Origin: Solimonas aquatica
Lineage (GTDB): Bacteria > Pseudomonadota > Gammaproteobacteria > Nevskiales > Nevskiaceae
Reading direction: 5' to 3'
Assembly (NCBI RefSeq): GCF_900111015.1
Contig: NZ_FOFS01000003.1
Coordinates: forward strand, 62,001-126,000
DNA length: 64,000 nucleotides
Part shown: positions 44,983-54,400 of the stretch, one piece after another
How the letters are laid out: each line of letters begins with the position of its first letter
Numbering within the stretch: position 1 is the stretch's first letter
Program-made: the position numbers and the translations under genes
The notes under the pieces: model-generated
What the model was told of the DNA's origin: nothing
Seen by the model: only the letters and a program-made list of their open reading frames with translations
The model's database searches: none

Positions 44983-45728
44983 GGCAGTGTGTTTCGCTTG
45001 ACGGCCTGACCCTTGGGCTGGTTCTTCGCGTGCAGCTTGAAGGCGAAGCCCAGCACATTGTCACCGTAGGAGATGGCCTTGCGCGGCAGGGCCAGGGGAT
45101 CGAAGTCAGCGGTGGCGGCGCCGCGCTGACAGGTCACACCGGAGACATAACCGGCCTCGGCGGCAGCTTCGACCGTGGCCAGATCATGCGAACCGTAGGG
45201 GTAGCAGAAATGCGGCACCGCGCGGCCCATTTCATCTTCGAGCCGGCGCTTGCTGCCCACCAGCTCCTGTTGCAGCTGCGTGGCCGGCAGGCCCTGCAGG
45301 CGGATGTGGTGATAGGCGTGGCTGCCCACTTCCACGCCGCGCGCCGGCAGTTCCCGCAGGCGCGCGTAGTTCATCAGGGTTGGCACCGGATGGCCGTCAG
45401 CCGCCAGCCATTCGCCGCGACCACCCGCCATGCCGGCAATGGCGTAGAGAATCGCGGGGAAGCCGTGCTGCTGCAGAATCGGCAGCGCGTATTCGTAAAA
45501 GTTGTCGCAGCCATCGTCGAAGCTGAGCACCACGGCGCGCGGCGGCGGCTCGCGGCCTTCGCGCAGCAGGGTGCAGGCCTGGCTCATCGACAGCACCTGT
45601 GCGCCGACGGCCTTGAGATAGCGCATCTGCATGGCAAAGCGGCCGACATCGCAGTAACTGGCACGATGCGTCCGCATCGGCGCAAAACGCCCGACCTGGT
45701 GATACATGAAGATGCTGATGCCGCGCAT
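44979..45728 (-). CDS. polysaccharide deacetylase family protein
   Basis: A 249-residue NodB-homology carbohydrate esterase (CE4). Motif 1 is [11 protein letters not shown] with the catalytic/metal Asp pair, and motif 2 is GSHAYHH supplying the two metal-binding histidines. CYPYGSHD follows. There is no obvious signal peptide, so it probably acts on a cytoplasmic lipid-linked or nucleotide-linked sugar. It is coupled to the uronate epimerase gene downstream and likely removes an N-acetyl group from a surface-glycan precursor. Confidence 0.88.
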   Translation of the reverse strand: MRGISIFMYHQVGRFAPMRTHRASYCDVGRFAMQMRYLKAVGAQVLSMSQACTLLREGREPPPRAVVLSFDDGCDNFYEYALPILQQHGFPAILYAIAGMAGGRGEWLAADGHPVPTLMNYARLRELPARGVEVGSHAYHHIRLQGLPATQLQQELVGSKRRLEDEMGRAVPHFCYPYGSHDLATVEAAAEAGYVSGVTCQRGAATADFDPLALPRKAISYGDNVLGFAFKLHAKNQPKGQAVKRNTLP

Positions 45729-45786
45729 AGGGCCGTGATTTTAGCGGCAGCGGGACGTGAGGCGTGAGGCGAAAAAGGCAAAGCTT

Positions 45787-45876
45787 TGTCATTCCCGCGC
45801 AAGCGGGAATCCCGTGATCGGGCGCCGCAAGCTCAGTAAGAGTGCTACTGGATGCCTGCTTGCGCGGGCATGACAA
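45787..45876. repeat. intergenic inverted-repeat element (ATTCCCGC...GCGGGAAT type)
   Basis: A 90-bp element starting TTGTCATTCCCGC and ending GCGGGCATGACAA, with an internal hairpin ATTCCCGCGCAAGCGGGAAT at the left end and a related one at the right. Similar repeats (dRS3/NEMIS-like and relatives) are dispersed in many proteobacterial genomes. It lies between two leftward glycan genes and carries no gene. The 230-base gap also holds a CTGCGTCTCTGCGTGATTC-type low-complexity stretch. Confidence 0.6.
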
Positions 45877-45962
45877 TCATTTTCTACTTGGAGTCTCTGC
45901 GTCCCTGCGTCTCTGCGTGATTCTTTGCGCTTGATCGGCCGATCGTGCGGCCAAGCCCGCGC

Positions 45963-47063
45963 CTACCGGGATCGTGCTTTTTCGGCGAGCAGCTCGCGGT
46001 AGACGGCGAGATTGCCCTCGACCATGGTGTCCACCGAGAACTCGCCGGCGATCAGCGCGCGCGCGGCCTGGGCCATGCTTGCGCGACGCGCCGGGTCCTG
46101 CGCCAGCGTGATGATGGCCTGGCCCAGGGCCTGCGCATCGCCCGGCGGGACCAGCAGACCATTGACGCCCTCGTGCACGGCCTCGGGTATGCCGCCCGCA
46201 CGTGCCGCCACAATCGGCACACCCGCCGCCGAGGCCTGCAGCAGCGACACGCCCAGGCCTTCGGCATAGGCCGGATGCGCGACCAGATCCAGCGCACCGA
46301 TCAGGCGCGGCAGGTCTTCGCGAAAGCCGGCGAGCTGTACGCGCTCGCTGAGCTTCTGCGCCTGGATGGCGGCCTGCAGCTCCTCGGCCAGCGGGCCCTT
46401 GCCGAAAAACACCACGCGCAGATTCGGAATCGCGGCGAGCAGCTGCGGCATGGCCTGCAGCAGCAGCGCATGGCCCTTGCGGCGGATCAGCTGCGCAATC
46501 ACCGCAACCACGAAGCTGTCGGCAGGCATGCCCAGTTCATGGCGCAGCGCCTCGCGGCTGAGCGGCTCGACCGCTTCCGGCATGAAGGCGCTGCGCACCA
46601 CGCGCAGCTTCTCGCGTGGCACACCGTGCGCCGCCAGCACGTCAGCGATGGCCTGCGAGATCGCAATCACGCGGTCATACAGCCGGTACTTGAGCGGCAC
46701 CAGCAGGCGGGTTTCGGGATTGTCGATGCGCCGTGAATAGATCACCGGCACGCCTTCCAGCCGACCAGCCATCGCGCCCAGCACTTCGGGACCACGGCGG
46801 CTGTGCAGATGCAGGATGTCCGGACGGTGCTGGCGGATCAGGCGGCGCAGACGGCCGATCAGGCCCAGATCGAGATCGCCGCCGATGGCAATCGGCAGGC
46901 AGTGCACCGGCAGTGCCGCGATGCGCCGTGCGGTCAGCGAGTCCTGCGGCACCACCACGAAATTTTCCACGCCGCGCCGCGCCAGGCCTTCGACCAGAAA
47001 CGCCACCTGGCGCGCGCCACCATAGAAGTTGGGGCCGCCTTCAACGTGCATCAGCTTGAGCAT
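45963..47063 (-). CDS. GT4 family glycosyltransferase
   Basis: A 366-residue GT4 transferase. Start ATG at 47063 gives MLKLMHVEGGPNFYGGARQVAFLVEGL, a standard N terminus. Other landmarks are DILHLHSRRGPEVLGAM, VAVIAQLIRRKGHALLLQAM, VFFGKGPLAEELQ and the EX7E motif PAYAEGLGVSLLQASAAGVPIVAARAGGIPE. It resembles O-antigen/core transferases acting at the cytoplasmic face. It diverges from the unknown gene at 47161 with under 100 bases between. Confidence 0.87.
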   Translation of the reverse strand: MLKLMHVEGGPNFYGGARQVAFLVEGLARRGVENFVVVPQDSLTARRIAALPVHCLPIAIGGDLDLGLIGRLRRLIRQHRPDILHLHSRRGPEVLGAMAGRLEGVPVIYSRRIDNPETRLLVPLKYRLYDRVIAISQAIADVLAAHGVPREKLRVVRSAFMPEAVEPLSREALRHELGMPADSFVVAVIAQLIRRKGHALLLQAMPQLLAAIPNLRVVFFGKGPLAEELQAAIQAQKLSERVQLAGFREDLPRLIGALDLVAHPAYAEGLGVSLLQASAAGVPIVAARAGGIPEAVHEGVNGLLVPPGDAQALGQAIITLAQDPARRASMAQAARALIAGEFSVDTMVEGNLAVYRELLAEKARSR

Positions 47064-47160
47064 CGGCCGTCTGTGATCTGCGAAAAAGCGAGGGGAACAG
47101 GCTCCATTATACTGGCCGCCCGTCGCCACAGCCCGCCGCTGCGCAGAGCCTGAAAGACCC

Positions 47161-47883
47161 ATGCGAATCCTGTCGATGTACTGGAACAACGTGGACCGCG
47201 AGTTCGTGCGTCTGCAGCGCGAGGTGTTCGCCAAACTGGGTTATGTCATCGAGCAGCAGGAGCGCACGGGCATGGCGCATGGCCTCTGGCTGGACGCGAT
47301 GCTCGAAGCCGCGGCGCCGGACGACATCCTGCTGATCGTGGATATCGACTGCATCGCGCTCAATGCCGGCATCGTCGAGCGCGCGCGGCTGGCGGCGCAG
47401 GAAGGGCGCCTGTTCGGGTGTGCGCAGGTGGCCAACTATCTGCAGGACCGCAGCGTCTATGCGGCGCCGATGTTCATGAGCATCAGCAAGGCGACCTGGG
47501 AGCGCATGGGGCGACCGTCAGCGCAGTCCGACGCGCAACAGGATGTCGCGCAGAGCCTGAGCCGCGTGGCGCGTGAACATGGCATTGCCATCGAATTGCT
47601 GCAGCCCACCGCCAGCCTGATTCCGATGTGGCAGCTCGATGGCGAGCGGCTGTTCGGCATCGGCACCTTCTACGAAGGCGGCGTGATGCATCTGTTCCAG
47701 TCGCGGCATGATCGCTACACGCCGCTGTTTCGCGCCATCTGCCAGGATGTGCTCGACGGCCGCTATCAAGGGCCGCACCGCTATCTGGAGCTGGCGCAGC
47801 GCCTGGAACTGCGCGCCGGACTGCGCCGTGCCTGGAAGGCCTTCTGGCGCTTCAAATGGCTCAAGCGCCCTTCTGCACCGTGA
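47161..47883 (+). CDS. conserved-looking protein of unknown function, possible GT-A-like fold
   Basis: A 240-residue protein I cannot place in a family. It begins MRILSMYWNNVDREFVRLQ, has ILLIVDIDCIALN near residue 60 (a DxD-like metal site as in GT-A transferases), FGCAQVANYLQ, APMFMSISKATWERMG and GVMHLFQSRHDRYTPLF. The C terminus is basic (RAWKAFWRFKWLKRP). No signal peptide or membrane segment is present. Its position among LPS transferases suggests a glycosyltransferase or glycan-linked role, but that is inference. Its last 23 bases overlap the convergent GT4 gene. Confidence 0.6.
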   Translation: MRILSMYWNNVDREFVRLQREVFAKLGYVIEQQERTGMAHGLWLDAMLEAAAPDDILLIVDIDCIALNAGIVERARLAAQEGRLFGCAQVANYLQDRSVYAAPMFMSISKATWERMGRPSAQSDAQQDVAQSLSRVAREHGIAIELLQPTASLIPMWQLDGERLFGIGTFYEGGVMHLFQSRHDRYTPLFRAICQDVLDGRYQGPHRYLELAQRLELRAGLRRAWKAFWRFKWLKRPSAP

Positions 47884-48904
47884 TGATCGGGCGCGGCGTG
47901 TCCGGCCGACGCTCATCGGGCGTGGACAGGGTTTCGCCGGCCATCACCCGCTCGTAGAGCTTGAGATAACCCTTCACCGTATCTTCGATGCGGGCCACAC
48001 GCTCGCGGCAGCGCTGCGCCCATTCGCGGTGTTCCTGCGCCGTCAGGTCCAGCAGGCGGCGGCTGGCGTCCAGGGCTTCCTGGTAGTTGTGCACGATCAG
48101 GCCGGTCTGCTCGTGCTCGACGAATTCGGCCAGCGAGCCATTGGGCGTGGCCAGCACCGGCGTGCCGCTGGCCAGGGCTTCCAGCACGGCGATGGCGCCG
48201 GGCTCGTGCCAGTTCACGGCGTGGAAGAGGAAGGGCGCGCGCGCCAGCAGCTGCAGCTTCTGCTCGCCATCGATGTAGCCGAGACGCTGCACATAGCGCA
48301 TCACCGCCAGCGGATGACGGCACCAGTCGCCCCAGAGCTTGGGACGGATCCAGGGCGGATACTTGCCGCTCATCTTCAGCGGCACCTTCAGCTGCAGTGC
48401 CAGATCGATGGCGGTGCGCGCGTTCTTGTGCGGCCATTCCATGCGCGAGAGAAACAGCATGAAGCGGTCCTTCTCTTCGCTGTAGCGGTAGTCCTGCACC
48501 GGCACGCCGTTGCGCACGAAGCAGGAGCGGCCATGCACGCGCGCATGCGCCTGCGAGACGAACACCGCATTGGGCAGCAGCTTCACCTCGGGCGGGCGCA
48601 CGCTGTGCTCGGTGAGCACATAGGGATGCTGCTGCAGCGTCTCCAGGTCCGGCGGTGCCTTGTGCAGATGCAGCACATCGCAATCCTTGGGCAGCAGCTC
48701 GCGCAGGGTTTCCTCGCCGTGACGCGGAATCAGCGTCACGCCCGGCAGCACCTGTTCGACGGTGCTGGCCGGATTGCCGATCACGCTGACTTTCAGGCCC
48801 ATGGCGTGCTGCGCACGCACCAGCCAGTAGACCACGCGCTCGGTGCCGCCGTAACCGACCGGCGGAATGGGATAGGGATTGGGCGAGTAATGGACGATGT
48901 GCAC
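47861..48904 (-). CDS. GT4 family glycosyltransferase
   Basis: A 347-residue GT4-type protein. It uses a GTG start, giving MHIVHYSPNPYPIPPVGYGGTERVV, the usual N terminus of this subgroup. It has DVLHLHKAPPD, FMLFLSRMEWPHKNARTAIDLAL and the EX7E-type NWHEPGAIAVLEALASGTPVLATPNGSL. A MITE-like element begins two bases upstream of the start, so the native ribosome-binding site has been replaced by element sequence. Translation may therefore be weak or altered. The sugar is unknown. Confidence 0.83.
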   Translation of the reverse strand: MHIVHYSPNPYPIPPVGYGGTERVVYWLVRAQHAMGLKVSVIGNPASTVEQVLPGVTLIPRHGEETLRELLPKDCDVLHLHKAPPDLETLQQHPYVLTEHSVRPPEVKLLPNAVFVSQAHARVHGRSCFVRNGVPVQDYRYSEEKDRFMLFLSRMEWPHKNARTAIDLALQLKVPLKMSGKYPPWIRPKLWGDWCRHPLAVMRYVQRLGYIDGEQKLQLLARAPFLFHAVNWHEPGAIAVLEALASGTPVLATPNGSLAEFVEHEQTGLIVHNYQEALDASRRLLDLTAQEHREWAQRCRERVARIEDTVKGYLKLYERVMAGETLSTPDERRPDTPRPIITVQKGA

Positions 48905-48906
48905 CG

Positions 48907-49192
48907 TAGGGCCTGTTAACGTTCACTTTGGGGGCTGCGACGGAGGTCGTTTTGCCGCAGGGCAAGGCGGCAGACGCGCCGCTTGGTGGTTCCAAGCCAG
49001 CGGCTGCCAACGCCGCCCTGCGGCAAAACGGCCCCGTCCCTTTGGGTTGCGCCAGAAATTGCGCCGTGCGGCGTTGCGAAACTTGGCCTTGGCCCCGTCA
49101 ATCGCTTTTGGGCCAAGGCCTGCGTTTCGCGCCTTGCGTGGCGCGATTTCCGGCAGCAACGCGGCGCTCGAATTGAATGTTAACAGGCCCTA
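48907..49192. mobile_element. MITE-like element with 19-bp terminal inverted repeats
   Basis: A 286-bp non-coding element between two leftward glycosyltransferase genes. The ends TAGGGCCTGTTAACGTTCA (48907-48925) and TGAATGTTAACAGGCCCTA (49174-49192) match at 18 of 19 positions when inverted, with TA at each outer edge. The interior contains two long hairpins: GTTTTGCCGCAGGGC pairing with GCCCTGCGGCAAAAC, and GGCCTTGG/CCAAGGCC with GCGAAAC/GTTTCGC flanks. Short frames across it are not convincing genes. It is distinct in sequence from the element at 42545 but similar in design. Confidence 0.75.
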
Positions 49193-49924
49193 GTCCCTAT
49201 GCCAGAGATTGAACCAGTCGCGCTGGAGGTGATCGCCCATGCGCGTGAGCTTGCGCCGCAGCCGGCGCGCCAGACTGCGACGCTGTTCGAAGCGCGAATT
49301 GCCGATCAGCGAGGCCGGTGTGACGCCGGGCTCGTCGTGGCGGATGTGATAGGGGACGATGGCATAGCAGGCCAGACCATGCGTCCAGAAAGCGTCCAGC
49401 ACCATGTCCACGGCGTCGATCCACACCTGGCTGTGAGCGAGCAGGGCGCGGGCGCCTTGTGGTGACAGCGCGTAGCACTGTGTGCCGAACGGGCCTTTCA
49501 GATAGCGGATCAGCTGATGGCCGTTGCCGAGTTCGCGGATCCGCTTGCGCTTGCGTTGCACCAGGCCGCAGAGCCGGATCAGATGGTATTGCGCGATCAG
49601 CGCGCCGGTGTGCGCAAAGGCCTGCACGAATTCGGGCGTGATGCTGATGTCGTCTTCCATGATCACCAGCGGCTCGCCGCTGCTGGCGCAGAGCTGCCAG
49701 AGCCGGTAATGGCTGGCAAAGCAGCCCAGCTCGCCGGGGCTGAGGGGATGGCCCAGTTTCCACAAGGCCTGCGCTTCGTCGTAGCGCGACACACCGGCCA
49801 GTTCGCCGCGCGAAGCGTCCGTCGCCTTGAAGAATTCATAGTCCAGGCCCAGCCCATCGAGCTGCTGGCGCATGTGCTGACGGCGATCGGCGGATCGCTC
49901 GAGATTGATGACGTGGATTTTCAA
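49190..49924 (-). CDS. GT25 family glycosyltransferase
   Basis: A 244-residue GT25 (LOS/LPS beta-1,4-galactosyltransferase-like) protein. It opens MKIHVINLERSADRRQHM, has LSPGELGCFASHYRLWQ, then VIMEDDISITPEFV with the acidic metal site, and AYxLS-type CYALSPQGARALL. A TTG start gives the exact family N terminus. The stop codon TAG lies in the terminal repeat of the adjacent MITE-like element, so the original C terminus may have differed. It lies 60 bases downstream of the GT9 gene at 49985. Confidence 0.88.
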   Translation of the reverse strand: MKIHVINLERSADRRQHMRQQLDGLGLDYEFFKATDASRGELAGVSRYDEAQALWKLGHPLSPGELGCFASHYRLWQLCASSGEPLVIMEDDISITPEFVQAFAHTGALIAQYHLIRLCGLVQRKRKRIRELGNGHQLIRYLKGPFGTQCYALSPQGARALLAHSQVWIDAVDMVLDAFWTHGLACYAIVPYHIRHDEPGVTPASLIGNSRFEQRRSLARRLRRKLTRMGDHLQRDWFNLWHRD

Positions 49925-49984
49925 GCCGTGATGCGCGGACGGGAGCTGGGTGATTCGAATGGGGCGGCGCGGTGCGCGCGCATG

Positions 49985-51061
49985 CTAGCGGCCGGGCGCG
50001 GCACGGAGCAAGCCGGCGGCGGCCGAAGTCACGCGGTCCACGGTGAGCTGGCGCATGCAGTCGTAGCGGCCTTCGCAAGTCGGCGAGCGGCGGCAGGGTG
50101 AGCAGGGCAGGGCTTCGTAGAGCACGCGCAGGCGCGCCTCCTCGCCCGCACTGCCCAGCTGCAGGTAAGGGCAGGTGGAGCCGAACAGCGCCACGGTGGG
50201 CGTCTGCACCGCGATGCCGATGTGGGTGAGGCCGGTGTCCACGCCAATCACCAGCTGCGCCTGCGCCAGCCAGGCCGGCAGCTCGGCGACCTTGGTCTGG
50301 CCGACCAGATTGACGATCGGCACCGCCGCGGCGGCGAGGATGCGGGCGGCCGCCTCGGCATCGCCCGGTCCGCCGAACAGCGCAATGGGCCGCGTCTCGC
50401 CCTGCTGCGCCAGTGCGCCGGCCAGCTCTGCCCAGCGCGATTCGAACCAGTGCTTCTGCGGCCGCGTGGTGAACGGACAGAAGGCGATGAACCCCCCGGC
50501 CAGGCCCAGCGCGCGGGCGCGCGCCTGCACGCTGTCGCGCTGCGCCGCGCTCGGCTGCAGTCGCGGCGGGCCGGCGTACTCGCCGGTCAGGCGCTGCGCC
50601 AGATAGCGGTACTCGGAACTGATGTCGCGGATCTCGCCGCCTTTGGGCAGCAGATGATGAATCAGGAAACTGCCGGGTTCCTTGGAGGCGAAGCCGATGC
50701 GCGTGCCGCCGGCCAGCGCCGCCAGCAGCCGCGACTTGAACAGACCCTGGGCTTCCAGCACGTAGTCGTAGCGGCGCGCGCGCAGCTGCCGGCGCAGGCG
50801 CCACAGCGCAGCGGGGGATTTGAGGGTCTGCGGCGTCAGCGTGATCACCTCGTCCACGCGCGGATCTTCCCGGAGGATGCCGGCGAGTCCGGCCTGCGCC
50901 AGCCAGTGGATGCGCGCGCGCGGCCAGCGCCGGCGCAGGCCATCGAGCAGGCTGGAGGCGAACACGATGTCGCCCAGCGCGGAGACGCGCACCACCAGAA
51001 TGCGCGGGGCTTGCGGGTCGGCGGGCGGTGGCAGGGTCAGCGCGGTGGTGGCTTGTGACAT
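49985..51061 (-). CDS. GT9 heptosyltransferase (WaaC-like)
   Basis: A 358-residue lipopolysaccharide heptosyltransferase. It has ILVVRVSALGDIVFASSLLDGLRRRWP, YDYVLEAQGLFKSRLLAAL, CPFTTRPQKHW and the donor loop LVIGVDTGLTHIGIAVQTPTVALFGST. The AQGLFKS and TTR..KHW segments resemble WaaC (first heptose onto Kdo). The C-terminal CSPCRRSPTCEGRYDCM cysteine cluster resembles WaaF. ATG at 51061 is used; one three codons upstream is possible. It diverges from ilvE. Confidence 0.88.
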   Translation of the reverse strand: MSQATTALTLPPPADPQAPRILVVRVSALGDIVFASSLLDGLRRRWPRARIHWLAQAGLAGILREDPRVDEVITLTPQTLKSPAALWRLRRQLRARRYDYVLEAQGLFKSRLLAALAGGTRIGFASKEPGSFLIHHLLPKGGEIRDISSEYRYLAQRLTGEYAGPPRLQPSAAQRDSVQARARALGLAGGFIAFCPFTTRPQKHWFESRWAELAGALAQQGETRPIALFGGPGDAEAAARILAAAAVPIVNLVGQTKVAELPAWLAQAQLVIGVDTGLTHIGIAVQTPTVALFGSTCPYLQLGSAGEEARLRVLYEALPCSPCRRSPTCEGRYDCMRQLTVDRVTSAAAGLLRAAPGR

Positions 51062-51204
51062 GGCGCGCATGCTCGCCGCGGCGGCGCGGGCATGCAAGCG
51101 CGGCGCTCCCGCCACCGCGGCGGCGCCCCTATAATTGCCGCCCTTACAAAGTCCACGGCCGCTGGCCCAGCGGCTGCCCACCCTACAGGCACAGGAATCA
51201 GCGC

Positions 51205-52128
51205 ATGAGCACATTTGCCGACCGCGACGGCTATATCTGGTACGACGGCGAACTCAAGCCCTGGCGCGAGTGCACCACGCACGTGCTGACCTACACCCTG
51301 CACTACGGCGTCGGCTGCTTCGAAGGCGTGCGTGCCTACAAGACGCCCAAGGGCACCGCGATCTTCCGCCTGGAAGACCACACCAAGCGTCTGTTCAACT
51401 CGGCGAAGATTCTGGCGATGAAGATGCCGTACACGGCCGAGCAGCTCAATGCCGCGCAGAAGGAAGTGCTGCGCGCCAACAAGCTGGAATCGGCCTACAT
51501 CCGGCCGATGGTGTTCTACGGCAGCGAGGGCATGGGTCTGCGCGCCACCGGTCTGCAGACGCATGTGATCGTCGCGGCCTGGACCTGGGGCGCTTACCTG
51601 GGCGCCGACAACATGGAGCGCGGCATCCGCATCAAGACCAGCTCCTTCCAGCGCCACTACGTGAACTCCTCGCTGTGCCGCGCCAAGGCCAATGCCAATT
51701 ACCTGAATTCCTCGATGGCCCTCAACGAGGTGCTGCGCGACGGTTACGACGAGGCGCTGATGCTGGATCCGGAAGGCTTCGTCGCCGAAGGCAGCGCGGA
51801 AAACATCTTCGTCATCACCAACGGCGTGCTCAGCACCCCCGATGTCACCAGCGCCCTGGACGGCATCACCCGCCGCACCGTGATGCAGCTGGCCGAGGAC
51901 CATGGCTACAAGGTCGTCGAGCGTCGCATCACCCGCGACGAGCTCTATACCTGCGACGAAGCCTTCTTCACCGGCACCGCCGCCGAGGTCACGCCGATCC
52001 GCGAGGTGGACAACCGTCCGGTGGGTGAAGGCCGTCGCGGTCCGATCACCGCCAAGCTGCAGGCGGCGTATCTGTCGCTGGTGCAGGGCCAGGACGGCAA
52101 TTACCCCGACTGGCTGGCCTACATCTGA
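51205..52128 (+). CDS. ilvE: branched-chain amino acid aminotransferase
   Basis: A 307-residue class IV PLP aminotransferase for the last step of Val/Leu/Ile synthesis. The N-terminal [19 protein letters not shown], the Schiff-base lysine K161 in [12 protein letters not shown] (one residue from E. coli K160) and [10 protein letters not shown] are visible. An AGGAA ribosome-binding site precedes ATG at 51205. It sits between heptosyltransferase and hldE genes, with no biosynthetic neighbours; hldE starts 16 bases after its stop. Confidence 0.96.
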   Translation: MSTFADRDGYIWYDGELKPWRECTTHVLTYTLHYGVGCFEGVRAYKTPKGTAIFRLEDHTKRLFNSAKILAMKMPYTAEQLNAAQKEVLRANKLESAYIRPMVFYGSEGMGLRATGLQTHVIVAAWTWGAYLGADNMERGIRIKTSSFQRHYVNSSLCRAKANANYLNSSMALNEVLRDGYDEALMLDPEGFVAEGSAENIFVITNGVLSTPDVTSALDGITRRTVMQLAEDHGYKVVERRITRDELYTCDEAFFTGTAAEVTPIREVDNRPVGEGRRGPITAKLQAAYLSLVQGQDGNYPDWLAYI

Positions 52129-52144
52129 GTCGGCGCAGAACCCG

Positions 52145-53569
52145 ATGAGTATCAGGCTGCCGGATTTCACCCGGGCCACGGTGCTGGTGGCCGGCGATGT
52201 CATGCTGGACCGCTACTGGTTCGGCCTTACCTCGCGCATTTCCCCGGAAGCGCCGGTGCCGGTGGTGCGCATCAACCGCGAGGAGGCGCGCCCCGGTGGC
52301 GGCGCCAATGTCGCGCTCAATGTCAGCAGCCTGGGCGCGCGCACGCATCTGCTCGGCGTGGTGGGGCGCGACGATTCCGCGCAGCAGCTGGCTTCGCGCT
52401 GCGAGGCGCTGGGCGTGCAGCCGCACTTCGTGCTCAGCGAGCAGTCGCCGACCATCACCAAGCTGCGCGTGCTGTCGCGCAACCAGCAGCTGATCCGCCT
52501 GGACTTCGAAGAGATTCAGGGCGAACGGGTGAGCTTCGACCGCCTGGATCTGCTGGAGCGTTACATGCCGCTGCTCGAGGCGTGCGGCGTGGTGGTGCTC
52601 TCCGACTACGGCAAGGGCACGCTGTTCGACGTGGCCGATCTGATCGGCTTCGCCCGCGACCGTGGCCGGCCGGTGCTGATCGATCCCAAGGGCACGGACT
52701 GGCGGCCGTATCGCGGCGCCACCCTGCTCACCCCCAATCTCAGCGAGCTGGAAGCCGTGGTGGGCAGTTGCCGCGACGAGGCCGATCTGGTCCAGCGCGC
52801 CGAGCGCCTGCGCGAAGATCTGCAGCTGCAAGCCCTGCTGGTCACCCGCAGCGAACGCGGCGTGAGCCTGATTGCGGCGGGGCAGCCGCCGCTGCATCTG
52901 CCGTCCCACGCCCGCGAGGTCTACGACGTGACCGGCGCCGGCGACACCGTGATTGCGACGCTGGCCGCAGCCCTGGCCGCCGGCAGCACGCTGGAAGACG
53001 CCTGCCGTCTGGGCAACCAAGCAGCCGGCATCGTGGTCGGCAAGCTGGGCACCGCCACCGTCAGCCGCGAGGAGCTGGAGCAGTCACTGAATCCGGGCGC
53101 CGGCAGCGGCGTGCTGGACGAGGACGCCTTGCTGCTGGCGGTGCAGCGCGCCCGCGCCGCCGGCCAGCGCATCGTCATGACCAATGGCGTGTTCGACGTT
53201 TTGCACGTGGGCCATCTGCGCTATCTGCAGGCGGCGCGCGAGCTGGGCGATCTGCTGATCGTCGCGGTCAATGACGATGATTCCGTGCGGCGCCTCAAGG
53301 GGCCGAGCCGTCCGCTCAACGCAGTGCCTGAACGCATGGAAATGCTCGCCGGGCTGCGCTGCGTGGACTATGTGACCGCTTTCGGCGAAGACACGCCGGC
53401 GCGCCTGATCGGCCGCGTGCTGCCCGATCTGCTGGTCAAGGGCGGCGACTACCGGCCCGAGCAGATCGCCGGCTATGAAGCCGTCACCGCCAACGGCGGC
53501 GAGGTGCGGGTGCTGGACTTCCACGACGGCTACTCGACCACCGGCCTGATCGAAAAGGCGCGCGGCTGA
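52145..53569 (+). CDS. hldE: bifunctional heptose 7-phosphate kinase/heptose 1-phosphate adenyltransferase
   Basis: A 474-residue HldE making ADP-D,D-heptose for LPS. The ribokinase-type N-terminal domain (about 1-320) has [36 protein letters not shown] and the catalytic [13 protein letters not shown]. The nucleotidyltransferase domain (about 345-474) has [17 protein letters not shown] and VKGGDY. Both halves are complete. It feeds HldD (39658) and the GT9 transferases of the same region. Confidence 0.96.
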   Translation: MSIRLPDFTRATVLVAGDVMLDRYWFGLTSRISPEAPVPVVRINREEARPGGGANVALNVSSLGARTHLLGVVGRDDSAQQLASRCEALGVQPHFVLSEQSPTITKLRVLSRNQQLIRLDFEEIQGERVSFDRLDLLERYMPLLEACGVVVLSDYGKGTLFDVADLIGFARDRGRPVLIDPKGTDWRPYRGATLLTPNLSELEAVVGSCRDEADLVQRAERLREDLQLQALLVTRSERGVSLIAAGQPPLHLPSHAREVYDVTGAGDTVIATLAAALAAGSTLEDACRLGNQAAGIVVGKLGTATVSREELEQSLNPGAGSGVLDEDALLLAVQRARAAGQRIVMTNGVFDVLHVGHLRYLQAARELGDLLIVAVNDDDSVRRLKGPSRPLNAVPERMEMLAGLRCVDYVTAFGEDTPARLIGRVLPDLLVKGGDYRPEQIAGYEAVTANGGEVRVLDFHDGYSTTGLIEKARG

Positions 53570-53656
53570 CAAGCCCGCCGGCATCGTGCGACCTTGACCG
53601 GCGGCAAGCCGGCGTCGCGAGCGGGCGCTAGGATACAAGCGGAGGTTCAGGACCCG

Positions 53657-54400
53657 ATGAAGCTCGCCGTGCTCACCGATCTGCATGCCAACCGCGAAGC
53701 CCTGGAGGCCGTGCTCGAACACGCGCGCGCGCAGGAAGTGCAGCGCTATGCCCTGCTCGGTGACTTCGTCGGTTACGGCGCCGAGCCTGGATGGGTGCTC
53801 GACACGGCAAGGGAGCTGGTGGCGCAGGGCGCCATCGCGCTGCTGGGCAATCACGATGAGGCGGCGCTCAAGGGCGCGCCGCAGAACATGCGCGCCGATG
53901 CCCGCGAGGCGATTGCCTGGACGCAGCGACAGCTGTCGCCCGCGCAGTTCGATTTCCTGCGCAGCCTGCCGCTGACCCAGCGCGAGGGCGCGATCCTGTT
54001 CGTGCATGCCAATGCCGTGGCCCCGGGCGAGTGGGGCTATGTGCGCAGCCGCAGTGATGCGGTAGCCAGTCTGCAGGCCGGCGGCTGTCAGTACCTGTTC
54101 TGCGGGCATATGCATGACCCGCGTCTGTATTACCTCTCGGGCACCGCCAAGTGCGGCGACTTCGTGCCCAGCGACGGCGTGCCGATTCCGGTGCCGGCGC
54201 ATCGCCAGTGGCTGGCAGTGCCGGGTTCGGTGGGGCAGCCGCGCGACGGCAATCCCGCCGCCGCCTATGCGATTCTCGATCTCGCCGCGCAGGAACTGGT
54301 GTTTCACCGCGTGCCCTATGACCACGAGCGCGCCGCCGACAAGATCCGTGAGGCCGGTCTGCCGGCGTGGTTCGCGGACCGCCTGAGCGATGGCCGCTGA
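53657..54400 (+). CDS. metallophosphoesterase family protein
   Basis: A 247-residue calcineurin-like phosphoesterase. Metal-binding motifs are in order: DLHANREALEAVL, GDFVGYGAEPG, LGNHDEAAL, VHANAVAP and CGHMHDPRLYYL. The arrangement resembles YfcE/DUF2437-type bacterial phosphodiesterases. A GGAGG ribosome-binding site lies 12 bases before the ATG. The stop overlaps the start of the kinase-universal stress gene by 11 bases. It may therefore act as the phosphatase partner of that kinase or on a small nucleotide; the substrate is unknown. Confidence 0.88.
   Translation: MKLAVLTDLHANREALEAVLEHARAQEVQRYALLGDFVGYGAEPGWVLDTARELVAQGAIALLGNHDEAALKGAPQNMRADAREAIAWTQRQLSPAQFDFLRSLPLTQREGAILFVHANAVAPGEWGYVRSRSDAVASLQAGGCQYLFCGHMHDPRLYYLSGTAKCGDFVPSDGVPIPVPAHRQWLAVPGSVGQPRDGNPAAAYAILDLAAQELVFHRVPYDHERAADKIREAGLPAWFADRLSDGR

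Noticed and set aside
48916-49183. Several short overlapping frames of 65-100 codons on both strands inside the element at 48907
   Set aside because: They result from palindromic GC-rich repeat sequence and share no protein features; the element appears non-coding.
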